Under the pieces are notes generated by a model, which was not told the DNA's origin, did no database searches, and saw only the letters and a list, made by a program, of their open reading frames with translations. 62,192 bases of DNA from Cytophagales bacterium (GTDB lineage Bacteria; Bacteroidota; Bacteroidia; Cytophagales; Cyclobacteriaceae): contig JAKSBZ010000184.1 in assembly GCA_022360875.1 (NCBI GenBank), positions 1 through 62,192 of the forward strand, written 5' to 3'. Below are positions 52,441 to 59,970 of the stretch, piece after piece. Position numbers and translations under genes: made by a program. The first letter of the stretch is position 1. Every line of letters begins with the position of its first letter.

Positions 52441-52740
52441 TCAGCCGCCTTCTTTTCACAATCAAATTCACAGACAACAAAACTAAATATTGTATCTCCC
52501 TTGCCCTGCCATCTGCTAAACCCTCACAAAAAAGCAGAAAACAGAATTATAATTAAATTTTGTATAAGTCGCATTAAAAAAACTTAAACAAAGCCGCCAC
52601 TGCTTTAATTCTTAATCCGCTATCCCTTAATAGCTTCTACTCAAAAAGCAATTAAGCGAGTATGCTTCAAACTTCCAAATCTAATCATTTGCTCATTCAT
52701 AAATTTATAAACTTGATAAGTGATTTTTCAATCGACCTGT

Positions 52741-52748
52741 TATATTTG
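52741..52748 (+). promoter_or_regulatory. Bacteroidota -7 promoter element of transketolase
   Basis: TATATTTG matches TAnnTTTG and lies 28 bases before the ATG at 52776. It also sits inside a longer in-frame extension to 52662, which argues against that earlier start. Confidence 0.65.
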
Positions 52749-52775
52749 CACAAACATAAAACGCTATCTTACAAA

Positions 52776-54821
52776 ATGAGCAATTCGGTTATTAATAGAG
52801 CTGCTGACAACATTCGTATGCTTTCAGCTGCCATGGTTGAAAAAGCCAAGTCCGGACACCCGGGCGGCGCAATGGGTGGAGCAGATTTCACCAACCTTCT
52901 TTATGCAGAGTTTCTAAATTACGATCCGAAAAATCCGCGCTGGATAAATCGAGATCGTTTTTTTATGGATCCCGGGCACATGTCTCCCATGTTATACTCT
53001 GTGCTGCACCTGGCCGGTTTTTACACAATGGACGATCTCAAGGGATTCCGCCAGTGGGGAAGCCCGACTCCGGGACACCCCGAAGTAGACTTTGGCCGCG
53101 GTGTGGAAAACACTTCCGGTCCTTTGGGACAGGGACATACCATGGCTGTGGGAGCTGCAATCGCTGAGCGTTTTCTGGCTGCCCGTTTTGGCGAATGGAT
53201 GGCACACAAAACATATACGTTCATCTCTGACGGAGGAATTCAGGAAGAAATCGCACAGGGCGCTGGCCGAATCGCCGGACACCTGGGACTTCACAACCTG
53301 ATCATGTTCTACGATTCGAATGACATTCAGCTTTCTACTGAAGTAAACGAAGTAACAGGAGAAGACACTGCTGCTAAATACCGTTCTTGGGGATGGCATG
53401 TTATTACAGTCAACGGAAACGACGCAGATGAACTGAGAGGCGCCCTTAAAAGCGCTCACGACCAAACCGAACGTCCAACCCTGATCATAGGCGAAACAAT
53501 TATGGGCAAAGGCGCCGTAACCGAATCGGGTGACAACTTCGAGGGACAGGTGTCAACCCACGGACAGCCGCTTTCCGCAGCCGGCGCGTCGTTTGCCAAA
53601 ACCATCGAAAACCTGGGCGGATCGGCCGAAAATCCTTTCCAAGTATTCCCGGAAGTTGCTGAACTGTATGCTGCCAGAAAAGCAGAACTGGAACTGGCTG
53701 CAGAGAAAAAACAAGTTGAACAAAAAGCCTGGGAAAATGCCAACCCGGAACTGGCTGCCAAACTGCACCAATTCTTCTCAAATGAAGCCCCTGAAATCGA
53801 CTATGCGGCAATTGATCAAAAGCTGCATACAGCCACACGGGCAGCTTCAGCTACTGTACTAGCCGAACTGGCCGACCAGGTGGAAAACATGATCGTTTCT
53901 TCCGCAGACTTGGCTAATTCAGACAAAACCGATGCTTTTCTTAAGAAAACGACTCCGCTGAAAAAAGGAGACTTTTCGGGAGCATTTCTGCATGCAGGAG
54001 TTTGTGAGCTTACTATGGCGGCAATTGCCAACGGCATGGCGCTGCACGGCGGTGTAATTCCGGCAGTGGGAACCTTCTTTGTATTCTCAGACTACATGAA
54101 GCCGGCTGTTAGACTTTCCGCTCTTATGGAAATGCCAGTAAAATACATCTGGACTCACGATGCTTTCCGCGTAGGAGAAGACGGACCTACACACCAGCCA
54201 ATTGAGCAAGAAGCGCAGATTCGCCTGATGGAAAAAATCAAAAACCACTCTGGCCGAATGAGCTTGCTAGCCCTGCGTCCAGCCGATGCCGACGAAACAA
54301 CTGTAGCCTGGAAAATGGCCATGGAAAACACCCAGTCTCCGACTGCGCTGATTTTCTCAAGACAAAACATTCAGTCGCTTCCCGTAGCAGAGAAAACTTC
54401 ACGTTTCGAGGCTGCGCTGCAGGCAGAAAAAGGCGGCTACATCGTCGAAGCGGTTAACGGTACTCCGGACTTGGTTTTTGTTGCCAGCGGATCGGAAGTG
54501 TCTACGCTAATAGCCGGCGCTGAGAAACTGAAAGCAGACAAAGGCCTGAAAATTCAAATCGTATCAGTTCCTTCCGAAGGACTGTTCAGACAGCAAGACA
54601 AAGCTTACCAAGCACAAGTATTACCGGCAGGTATACCTACCCTAGGTCTTACCGCCGGACTTCCTGTCAATTTAGAAGGACTTGTGGGCGCACAGGGAAA
54701 AGTCTTCGGTCTGGATCATTTTGGCTACTCTGCTCCAGCCGGAATTCTGGACAAGGAATTTGGCTTTACAGCCGAAAATGTTTGTAAGCAAGCTATGGCT
54801 CTTCTGGAAGAGACAAAGTAA
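52776..54821 (+). CDS. tkt: Transketolase
   Basis: It transfers two-carbon units between sugar phosphates in the pentose phosphate pathway, with thiamine diphosphate. From the ATG at 52776 (MSNSVINRAADNIRML) there are 681 residues. Signatures: KSGHPGGAMGGAD, GPLGQGHTMAVG, the ThDP block ISDGGIQEEIAQGAG ending FYDSNDIQL, and DGPTHQPIEQEAQIRLM in the pyrimidine domain. In the ThDP motif the usual GDG reads SDG, a change shared, as far as I recall, by a clade of Bacteroidota enzymes. The first 38 codons of the longer frame cover a promoter and are not coding. A terminator follows at 54844. Confidence 0.95.
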   Translation: MSNSVINRAADNIRMLSAAMVEKAKSGHPGGAMGGADFTNLLYAEFLNYDPKNPRWINRDRFFMDPGHMSPMLYSVLHLAGFYTMDDLKGFRQWGSPTPGHPEVDFGRGVENTSGPLGQGHTMAVGAAIAERFLAARFGEWMAHKTYTFISDGGIQEEIAQGAGRIAGHLGLHNLIMFYDSNDIQLSTEVNEVTGEDTAAKYRSWGWHVITVNGNDADELRGALKSAHDQTERPTLIIGETIMGKGAVTESGDNFEGQVSTHGQPLSAAGASFAKTIENLGGSAENPFQVFPEVAELYAARKAELELAAEKKQVEQKAWENANPELAAKLHQFFSNEAPEIDYAAIDQKLHTATRAASATVLAELADQVENMIVSSADLANSDKTDAFLKKTTPLKKGDFSGAFLHAGVCELTMAAIANGMALHGGVIPAVGTFFVFSDYMKPAVRLSALMEMPVKYIWTHDAFRVGEDGPTHQPIEQEAQIRLMEKIKNHSGRMSLLALRPADADETTVAWKMAMENTQSPTALIFSRQNIQSLPVAEKTSRFEAALQAEKGGYIVEAVNGTPDLVFVASGSEVSTLIAGAEKLKADKGLKIQIVSVPSEGLFRQQDKAYQAQVLPAGIPTLGLTAGLPVNLEGLVGAQGKVFGLDHFGYSAPAGILDKEFGFTAENVCKQAMALLEETK

Positions 54822-54843
54822 GCGTATAAAGTTATATACATGA

Positions 54844-54880
54844 AAAGAGGCGGGACGTAAATCCTGCCTCTCTTTTTATT
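54844..54880 (+). terminator. Rho-independent terminator of transketolase
   Basis: AGAGGC-GGA pairs with TCC-GCCTCT with one internal mismatch, followed by CTTTTTATT. On the opposite strand it could also serve the convergent YceI gene, though its T run there is short. Confidence 0.8.
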
Positions 54881-54950
54881 TGGACTGTCTGCAATCGCCT
54901 AGTCACACATTGTTTCATTTTAGTGAATGCGGCTAAACGCCGCCTAAACC

Positions 54951-55544
54951 TTAGCTTCCTGCAGCCTTCATCAATAAATCAATTGTCAATTTAAAATCGT
55001 TTGAGATTGCTTTGTCTCCCAAATTGTCAAAAAAGCTATCAGAACCGTATCGGATACCAAACTTTGTTCTATCAATCTTAAGCTTCGCACTGGCTTTAAC
55101 AGCATCGCCGAGCATCTCAATTTTTGCAGGAAAACTTATCGCTTCCTTCACGCCTTTAATCTCAATTATTCCGGAAAGCAAGTATGCATTATCCTTAGGG
55201 CTTACGCTTTCTATCACGATCCTCGAGATTGGATACTTGTCTACGCCAAAAAAATCGTCGTCTTTCAAATGCCCGACAAAATAGGCATTCTTTCCTTCGT
55301 CCTCGATATCCACACAGACAATAGACGTCATATCCACTACAAACTCGCCCCTTACGGGAGCACCTTTCTCGAAATCAAAGCTTCCAGACTGAAAATTGAT
55401 AATACCCTCATGCGAACCTCCGATACGCTTTTCGCCAAGCCATTTAATCTTTGATCCAGCCGCATCCAGCTGAAAAGATTTGGTTTGTGCCAACGAAAAA
55501 TGTGTAATTAAAATTGTGATTGCCACTGCTAATAGCTTTTTCAT
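54951..55544 (-). CDS. YceI family periplasmic protein
   Basis: From the ATG at 55544 (MKKLLAVAITILITHFSLAQ, signal peptide) the protein has 197 residues. The lipocalin-like YceI fold is seen in FQLDAAGSKIKWLGEKRIGGSHEGIINFQSG, GEFVVDMTSIVC, HLKDDDFFGVDKYP and the end KLKIDRTKFGIRYGS. YceI proteins bind polyprenyl-type lipids in the periplasm. The longer frame to 55583 adds 13 residues before the signal sequence and is rejected. It converges with transketolase. Confidence 0.9.
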   Translation of the reverse strand: MKKLLAVAITILITHFSLAQTKSFQLDAAGSKIKWLGEKRIGGSHEGIINFQSGSFDFEKGAPVRGEFVVDMTSIVCVDIEDEGKNAYFVGHLKDDDFFGVDKYPISRIVIESVSPKDNAYLLSGIIEIKGVKEAISFPAKIEMLGDAVKASAKLKIDRTKFGIRYGSDSFFDNLGDKAISNDFKLTIDLLMKAAGS

Positions 55545-55885
55545 AGTTTCTTTTGATTGATGATAAATTGATTTCCATGGCAAATATAACCACGTAAATT
55601 ATAATTAGCAACAATATCTCCTTTTTTTATGATTTTAATCACTATTCACGTTTGGGATAAGTTCTGTTCTGAAATCTTAGTTGGCGAGAAAAGACACGTT
55701 AATTCCAGCAAGCGGAAGTCTATGACTAAACTTTTCTTTTTTCCCTACAATAAATAAAAAATGCTAGCTTTAATGGCATCCGCCCAAATCACCTTATTTT
55801 GCCTAAGCAATTTTTCAGGAAATTCTACAGAAATGAAAAAACCCAATGCAGCAGCAGCCCTGCTTTTAAACAAACCAATACAGCC
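55545..55885. other. Intergenic divergent promoter region with possible leader peptide
   Basis: This 341-base region lies between two divergent genes. On the plus strand a TTATTTTG element (55796-55803) resembles a -7 box. An 18-codon frame MKKPNAAAALLLNKPIQP runs from 55833 to 55889 and its TGA overlaps the ATG of the lipoprotein gene. Nothing else was seen. Confidence 0.35.
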
Positions 55886-56260
55886 ATGAAAAAACTAATT
55901 CCTTCTTTTATAGCTCTGTGTGTTTTTATATCCTGCCAAAAAACGCCTCGTATCAACGGGTTTGATTCCCAAAAATGGCGAACAGACAAAAATGCCTGCC
56001 TGGGCTACCGAATTTCCCATTACAGGCTTCTCATCGAACAACGGGATCAGCTCAAAGGACTCAGCACCACTCAGATACACAAGCTCCTCGGGCTTCCCAA
56101 CAAAAACCAACTTTACGACAGAGACCAAAAATACTATTACTATTCGACCTCCCCTAACAAAAAATGCGGAAGCCACTACGCCAAAACTCCCGAAACATAT
56201 CTTCGGCTGCGCTTTAACTCAATCGGTTATGTCAACGAGCTAACAATAACAAATGAATAA
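55886..56260 (+). CDS. BamE/SmpA-like lipoprotein, function unknown
   Basis: From the ATG at 55886 the 124 residues start with a lipoprotein signal (MKKLIPSFIALCVFISC, Cys at 17). The mature part has two helices (GLSTTQIHKLLGLP) and a strand pair YYYYSTSP and LRLRFNSIGYVNELTI. This is the helix-strand pattern of SmpA/BamE-type lipoproteins (GxxxxxVxxLLGxP, then paired strands ending VxxxxI). It carries two further Cys. Longer start at 55799 has no lipobox support. Probably outer-membrane anchored; partner unknown. Confidence 0.72.
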   Translation: MKKLIPSFIALCVFISCQKTPRINGFDSQKWRTDKNACLGYRISHYRLLIEQRDQLKGLSTTQIHKLLGLPNKNQLYDRDQKYYYYSTSPNKKCGSHYAKTPETYLRLRFNSIGYVNELTITNE

Positions 56261-56316
56261 TTGCCCGATATAATCGACTCGAAATCCGCCATCAGTTTCT
56301 CAAAAAAGACCGAACC

Positions 56317-56344
56317 AAAAAAAACACCTGAATACACACAGGTG
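56317..56344 (-). terminator. Rho-independent terminator, minus strand
   Basis: CACCTG (56344-56339) pairs with CAGGTG (56330-56325) around 8 bases, followed by eight T. It lies 195 bases after the stop of the polyprenyl synthase gene, which leaves room for an RNA in between. Confidence 0.85.
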
Positions 56345-56530
56345 CTTAATTATTCAATTTCTCTTAGAGAAGTACAGGAGAATAAAAATCAGACAAATGA
56401 CAATAGCAGAGAGGCCTACAGACTCTGGCCCGGCACAAATATTGAAACTATCCACGCAGGTTGATGTTGGGTTTTCAAGGCAAGTACCTCCTGTAATTTT
56501 TATAGCGAGGTCTTGCCACTTGTATTTTTT
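56345..56530 (-). ncRNA. Candidate structured small RNA, possibly 6S-like
   Basis: This gene-free stretch of about 185 bases precedes the terminator on the minus strand. TACAGGAG (56495-56488) can pair with CTCCTGTA (56380-56373), closing a long element. Inside, TTGAAA/TTTCAA (56478-56473 with 56447-56442) and GGCC/GGCC (56430-56427 with 56416-56413) form further stems with open regions between. A long rod with a central bubble and a terminator is the general shape of 6S RNA, and I recall similar sequences annotated as such in this phylum, but I cannot confirm it. No credible open frame is present. Confidence 0.4.
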
Positions 56531-56538
56531 AGTACCTA

Positions 56539-57513
56539 CTATTTTTTTCGGGTAATTGTATACTCTACCAGCTGTTTCAATGAATTTCTATGTTCGTTTT
56601 CCGGAAAAGAATTCAGAATATCCAAAGCGCCCAAATAGAACTCCTCCATTTTGCCTTCTGCATACTCCACGCCCCCCGACTCCTTTATAAAGTCAACAAT
56701 CTTCTGTACTTTTTTCGGGTTGTCGTTAAAATTCTTAACCAAGAAAATCATCTTCTTTCTTTCTGCCCAAGAAGCGTTGCGAAGCGCATAAATTAGAGGG
56801 AGCGTCATTTTTTTTTCTTTAATGTCAATTCCCAAAGGCTTGCCTATTTCATCGGTACCCAAATCGAACAAGTCATCTTTAATCTGAAATGCCATGCCTA
56901 TCTTCTCTCCGAATTCTCTCATTTTCTCTACTTCTTCAGTATCTGCACCGGCGCTCGCAGCACCCACCGCGCAGCACGAAGCAATCAATGAAGCAGTTTT
57001 CTGCCGAATTATCTCATAATATACTTCCTCGGTGATATCCAGCTTCCTGGCCTTTTCAATTTGCAGAAGCTCCCCTTCACTCATTTCACGCACAGCATCC
57101 GAAACAATTTTCAACAAATTGTAGTCTCCATGATCAACAGCCAAAAGCAAACCTCTGGACAAAAGATAATCGCCGACCAAAACCGCAATTTTGTTTTTCC
57201 ACAAAGCGTTGACAGAAAAAAAGCCCCTTCTGTAATTCGAATCGTCTACTACATCGTCATGCACCAAAGTCGCTGTATGAAGCAGTTCGATCAGGGCGGC
57301 TCCCCGATAGCTGGCCTCTCCAATGTCTCCCAGCATCCCCGCAGTCAGAAAAGTGAACATTGGCCTCATCTGCTTTCCTTTCCGCTTCACAATATATCCC
57401 ATAATTTTGTCCAACAAACGTACATTGCTGGCCATCGCCTCCCGGAATTTGGTCTCAAAAAGACGCATTTCATTCTCTATGGGCTTTTGAATCTCATTTA
57501 GGCTTAGCTGCAT
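56539..57513 (-). CDS. ispB: Polyprenyl diphosphate synthase (IspB-type, long chain)
   Basis: It condenses isopentenyl diphosphate units into a long-chain polyprenyl diphosphate, used for the menaquinone side chain. The first Asp-rich motif is DDVVD (86-90) and the second DDLFD (213-217); GKQMRPMFTFLTAGM and RRGFFSVNALWKNKIAVLVGDYLL are family blocks. 324 residues, normal. Chain length cannot be read with certainty. Homologues in this phylum are usually called octaprenyl or all-trans-nonaprenyl synthase. Upstream pathway enzyme ispG is also in this window. Confidence 0.92.
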   Translation of the reverse strand: MQLSLNEIQKPIENEMRLFETKFREAMASNVRLLDKIMGYIVKRKGKQMRPMFTFLTAGMLGDIGEASYRGAALIELLHTATLVHDDVVDDSNYRRGFFSVNALWKNKIAVLVGDYLLSRGLLLAVDHGDYNLLKIVSDAVREMSEGELLQIEKARKLDITEEVYYEIIRQKTASLIASCCAVGAASAGADTEEVEKMREFGEKIGMAFQIKDDLFDLGTDEIGKPLGIDIKEKKMTLPLIYALRNASWAERKKMIFLVKNFNDNPKKVQKIVDFIKESGGVEYAEGKMEEFYLGALDILNSFPENEHRNSLKQLVEYTITRKK

Positions 57514-57762
57514 TCCCTGTGGGTTTTAAAAAAAAGAGAAAAATGGAACATGATTTTATATAAAAATGCTCCCGATTATTACTATGAAACAATTACCATT
57601 AATAAAAAGCGTATAATAAGGATGAATCCCACTTTCTTTTAAAATTAGGCAAGTTGAGTCAATTGATTTCTAAAAGTCAAAAATATCAGATTCCCTTAAA
57701 AAATAAAGTGGAAGGCCAAAATAAAAAATTATAACTGAGACTGAATTGCTAATGCTAACCGG

Positions 57763-57987
57763 CTAGTTCAGGTGCAGAGGCTGAATCCTGGTTTCCTTTG
57801 AAGACACCTGCGAAAACAGCGAAACGAGATCTTTATTCTTTCTGGCCTGCAAACGGTCTCTTTTCTGAATAAGCAACAAAAGCTTCGAGTTCTTCTCCAC
57901 CCAACTCAATTGGCTGTTCAGCCGGATCTTATTAATTTGATCCAAAAAATATTCTTCGTTAAGCAGATTTTCCAAATGCATAAACAA
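57763..57987 (-). CDS. Small helical protein, function unknown
   Basis: The 74-residue frame starts MFMHLENLLNEEYFLDQINKIRLNSQLSW and continues into a Lys/Arg-rich helical part (LLLIQKRDRLQARKNKD). The amino acid mix is that of a real helical protein rather than of a random frame. A second start at 57981 is possible. Nearest neighbours are the polyprenyl synthase (downstream) and the STAS-like gene (divergent). I do not recognise a family. Confidence 0.5.
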   Translation of the reverse strand: MFMHLENLLNEEYFLDQINKIRLNSQLSWVEKNSKLLLLIQKRDRLQARKNKDLVSLFSQVSSKETRIQPLHLN

Positions 57988-58216
57988 CTCATTTTTTCCA
58001 TGAATACAACAATAAACCGGCTAAATAGTTTTTTCAAAAACTAAAAGTTATAAAAAATACCGTTATTTTTAATATTATTTACAATAAACATTGCTGCTGC
58101 ACATGGCATATATGTTGTTTCTGTAATAACAGAGTTTCTGGCTAACGGCCTTCTGCTTTATACAAAACAACACAGCAGAGAGCGCTATAGAATTTAAGAT
58201 TTCAAATACTAATAAC

Positions 58217-58600
58217 ATGCTACAAGTTGCCCTTAATCATCATTACGAAATCACTTACAATTCCAACAAAAGGCGGTTTTACCTTAAAATTTGCGGATTA
58301 TGGTCACACGCCGACCAAATTTCCGGATATGTTTCTCACTGGGAAGAAGCTCTTTCCCTCACAAACGGCGAGCGTTTTAATATCCTCAGCGACCTCAGTG
58401 ACATGGAAAAACACCCAGAGGACGTTCTGGAAATACACAAAATTGTAGAAACCCTTTGGGATAGAGAAGGATTGCTCAACAAAACAGCAATAGTAACGGC
58501 AGCCAATCCGAAGCTTAAAAAAATCGCCCCGTTCTCCTACTCTAAGCGTTTTGACACCTTACAGGAAGCCGACCACTGGCTGGAAGTTAACCTGATGTAA
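58217..58600 (+). CDS. STAS/SpoIIAA-like protein, function unknown
   Basis: The 127 residues show alternating strands and helices: YEITYNSNKRRFYLKICGLWS, a helix HWEEALSL, the strand RFNILSDLSDMEKHPEDV and the later KTAIVTAANPKLKK. The pattern of a strand-helix protein with an ILSDLSDM strand ending recalls SpoIIAA-like/STAS domains used in partner switching and lipid binding. No known motif fixes this. It stands alone; a bidirectional terminator follows. Confidence 0.6.
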   Translation: MLQVALNHHYEITYNSNKRRFYLKICGLWSHADQISGYVSHWEEALSLTNGERFNILSDLSDMEKHPEDVLEIHKIVETLWDREGLLNKTAIVTAANPKLKKIAPFSYSKRFDTLQEADHWLEVNLM

Positions 58601-58693
58601 GCTCTTTAAGAAATCACCGCAGCAACCGCTGAAAATACAAATACCTTCAGCACTTGATAATGGAATCCCTGCACTTCCGAAACCATGCATTTT

Positions 58694-58731
58694 AAGCAGA
58701 ATCCGAAAAACCATTTAGATTCTGCTTTTAT
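58694..58731. terminator. Bidirectional terminator
   Basis: AAGCAGAATC (58694-58703) pairs perfectly with GATTCTGCTT (58719-58728), with short T/A runs on both sides. It lies between the convergent STAS-like gene and the heme A synthase gene. Confidence 0.65.
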
Positions 58732-58812
58732 TAAATATCACTATTATTTTTTCAGAAAAATATGAAGCCTTTCTTTGCACGATTCTATTTCATGATGCAA
58801 TAATTTCCCATG

Positions 58813-59907
58813 CTAAAAATCTGCTTTTGAAGCTTCTATTCTAACTCTTTTTGTTGCTCTTACAGGTTTCCAAAACCTATGCATTAAGAAAACAGAATTC
58901 ATCAACAAAAGAAAAGCAACTACCTGGTGTGCGACACCAAGCACTATCGGTACTTTATAAACAAGTGTAAACACCCCAAGCAGAAATTGAACGAGCAAGC
59001 TTGCTCCCCAAAGCATAACACCACGTCTTGCCGGTCCCTGAAGTCTTTTCCAGAGGCTAACAAACAAAGCTATTCCGACGGCCATTAATAAATAGGCTAA
59101 ATAACGATGCACAAACTGCACCCCTGCTATGCCTTCTATCCAGTTTTTCCATAAAGGATCGATCGAAAACACCGCATCAGCAATCCACTTCCCTCCCATT
59201 TTTGGAAAAGAATTATATACATAACCTGCCCGAAGACCAGCCACAAAAGCCCCGTATACAATCTGAACCAGCAATAGCGCGGCAAAAAACTTCAGACCGG
59301 CACTTTGCGCAGAAGAAATACGCACTGACACTTTTCTGCCTTCGTACCATTCGTCCAGGGCCGTCCATAAAACCACCGCGCAAGTAATGAAGGCCAAAAG
59401 CAGATGCGCCGCCAAACGAAAGTGGCTCACATGCGGCTTATCAACAAGCCCGCTTTTTACCATGTACCAACCCAAAAATCCTTGAAACGCTCCCAACACA
59501 AAAATGAGAAAAAGTTTGGGCGCCAGCCTTTTCGAAACCTTTTTTCTCCACCAAAAAACAGCAAAGGGGATAATGAAAACAAGCCCAAGCACCCGCCCAA
59601 CCAAACGGTGAATATACTCCCACCAAAAAATCGATTTGAATTCTTGCAAACTAAAATGATAATTGATTTTCTGAAATTCAGGCGACTGCTGATATTTCTC
59701 AAATTCATTCAGCCACTGCGTTTCAGTAACCGGAGGAAAAGCTCCGGTGACAAGTTTCCAGTCGGTCATCGAAAGGCCGGAATTAGTCAGCCGTGTAATT
59801 CCTCCAATCACAACCATGAAGAAAATAAGAAGGCAACCGCACAGCAGCCACCATACAATTGGTTTATAGGGTTCTCTGGCCATTTTGTGTATTTCAGTTG
59901 ATTGCAT
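58813..59907 (-). CDS. ctaA: Heme A synthase (COX15/CtaA type)
   Basis: It oxidises the C8 methyl of heme O to make heme A for cytochrome oxidase. Eight membrane helices are seen. The four conserved His motifs are EYIHRLVGR, HFRLAAHL, VQFVHRYLAY and LGVAHQVVA, and GGITRLTNSGLSMTDWK is the family's N-terminal block. The start is 59907 or 59883; the frame to 59946 runs back through a terminator of the upstream gene and is rejected. This gives 364 residues. It follows the COG2509 flavoprotein gene on the same strand. Confidence 0.92.
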   Translation of the reverse strand: MQSTEIHKMAREPYKPIVWWLLCGCLLIFFMVVIGGITRLTNSGLSMTDWKLVTGAFPPVTETQWLNEFEKYQQSPEFQKINYHFSLQEFKSIFWWEYIHRLVGRVLGLVFIIPFAVFWWRKKVSKRLAPKLFLIFVLGAFQGFLGWYMVKSGLVDKPHVSHFRLAAHLLLAFITCAVVLWTALDEWYEGRKVSVRISSAQSAGLKFFAALLLVQIVYGAFVAGLRAGYVYNSFPKMGGKWIADAVFSIDPLWKNWIEGIAGVQFVHRYLAYLLMAVGIALFVSLWKRLQGPARRGVMLWGASLLVQFLLGVFTLVYKVPIVLGVAHQVVAFLLLMNSVFLMHRFWKPVRATKRVRIEASKADF

Positions 59908-59934
59908 AAAAAAAGCCCGGGGTGCGCCCGAGCT
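59908..59934 (-). terminator. Rho-independent terminator of the COG2509 flavoprotein gene
   Basis: AGCTCGGG pairs with CCCGGGCT (one G-T pair) around a short loop, followed by seven T that end one base before the heme A synthase ATG. Confidence 0.82.
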
Positions 59935-59970
59935 TAATATTCGCAAGTATCTCTTTATTTTTCAAGTTTT

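Larger units (their letters stand above)
52122..52740. other. AT-rich intergenic region with two palindromic elements
   Basis: About 620 bases without a gene. Two hairpin-like elements of the same type lie at 52272-52293 (TTC, seven T, GT, seven A, GAA; perfect) and 52419-52440 (a close copy with one change). These look like dispersed palindromic repeats or bidirectional terminators. No RNA gene or further frame was recognised. Confidence 0.5.

Noticed and set aside
52662-52775. N-terminal extension of transketolase
   Set aside because: The 38 extra codons contain the promoter element TATATTTG and no family similarity.
56261-56464. 67-codon frame after the lipoprotein gene
   Set aside because: Starts with TTG and covers the minus-strand terminator and candidate RNA.
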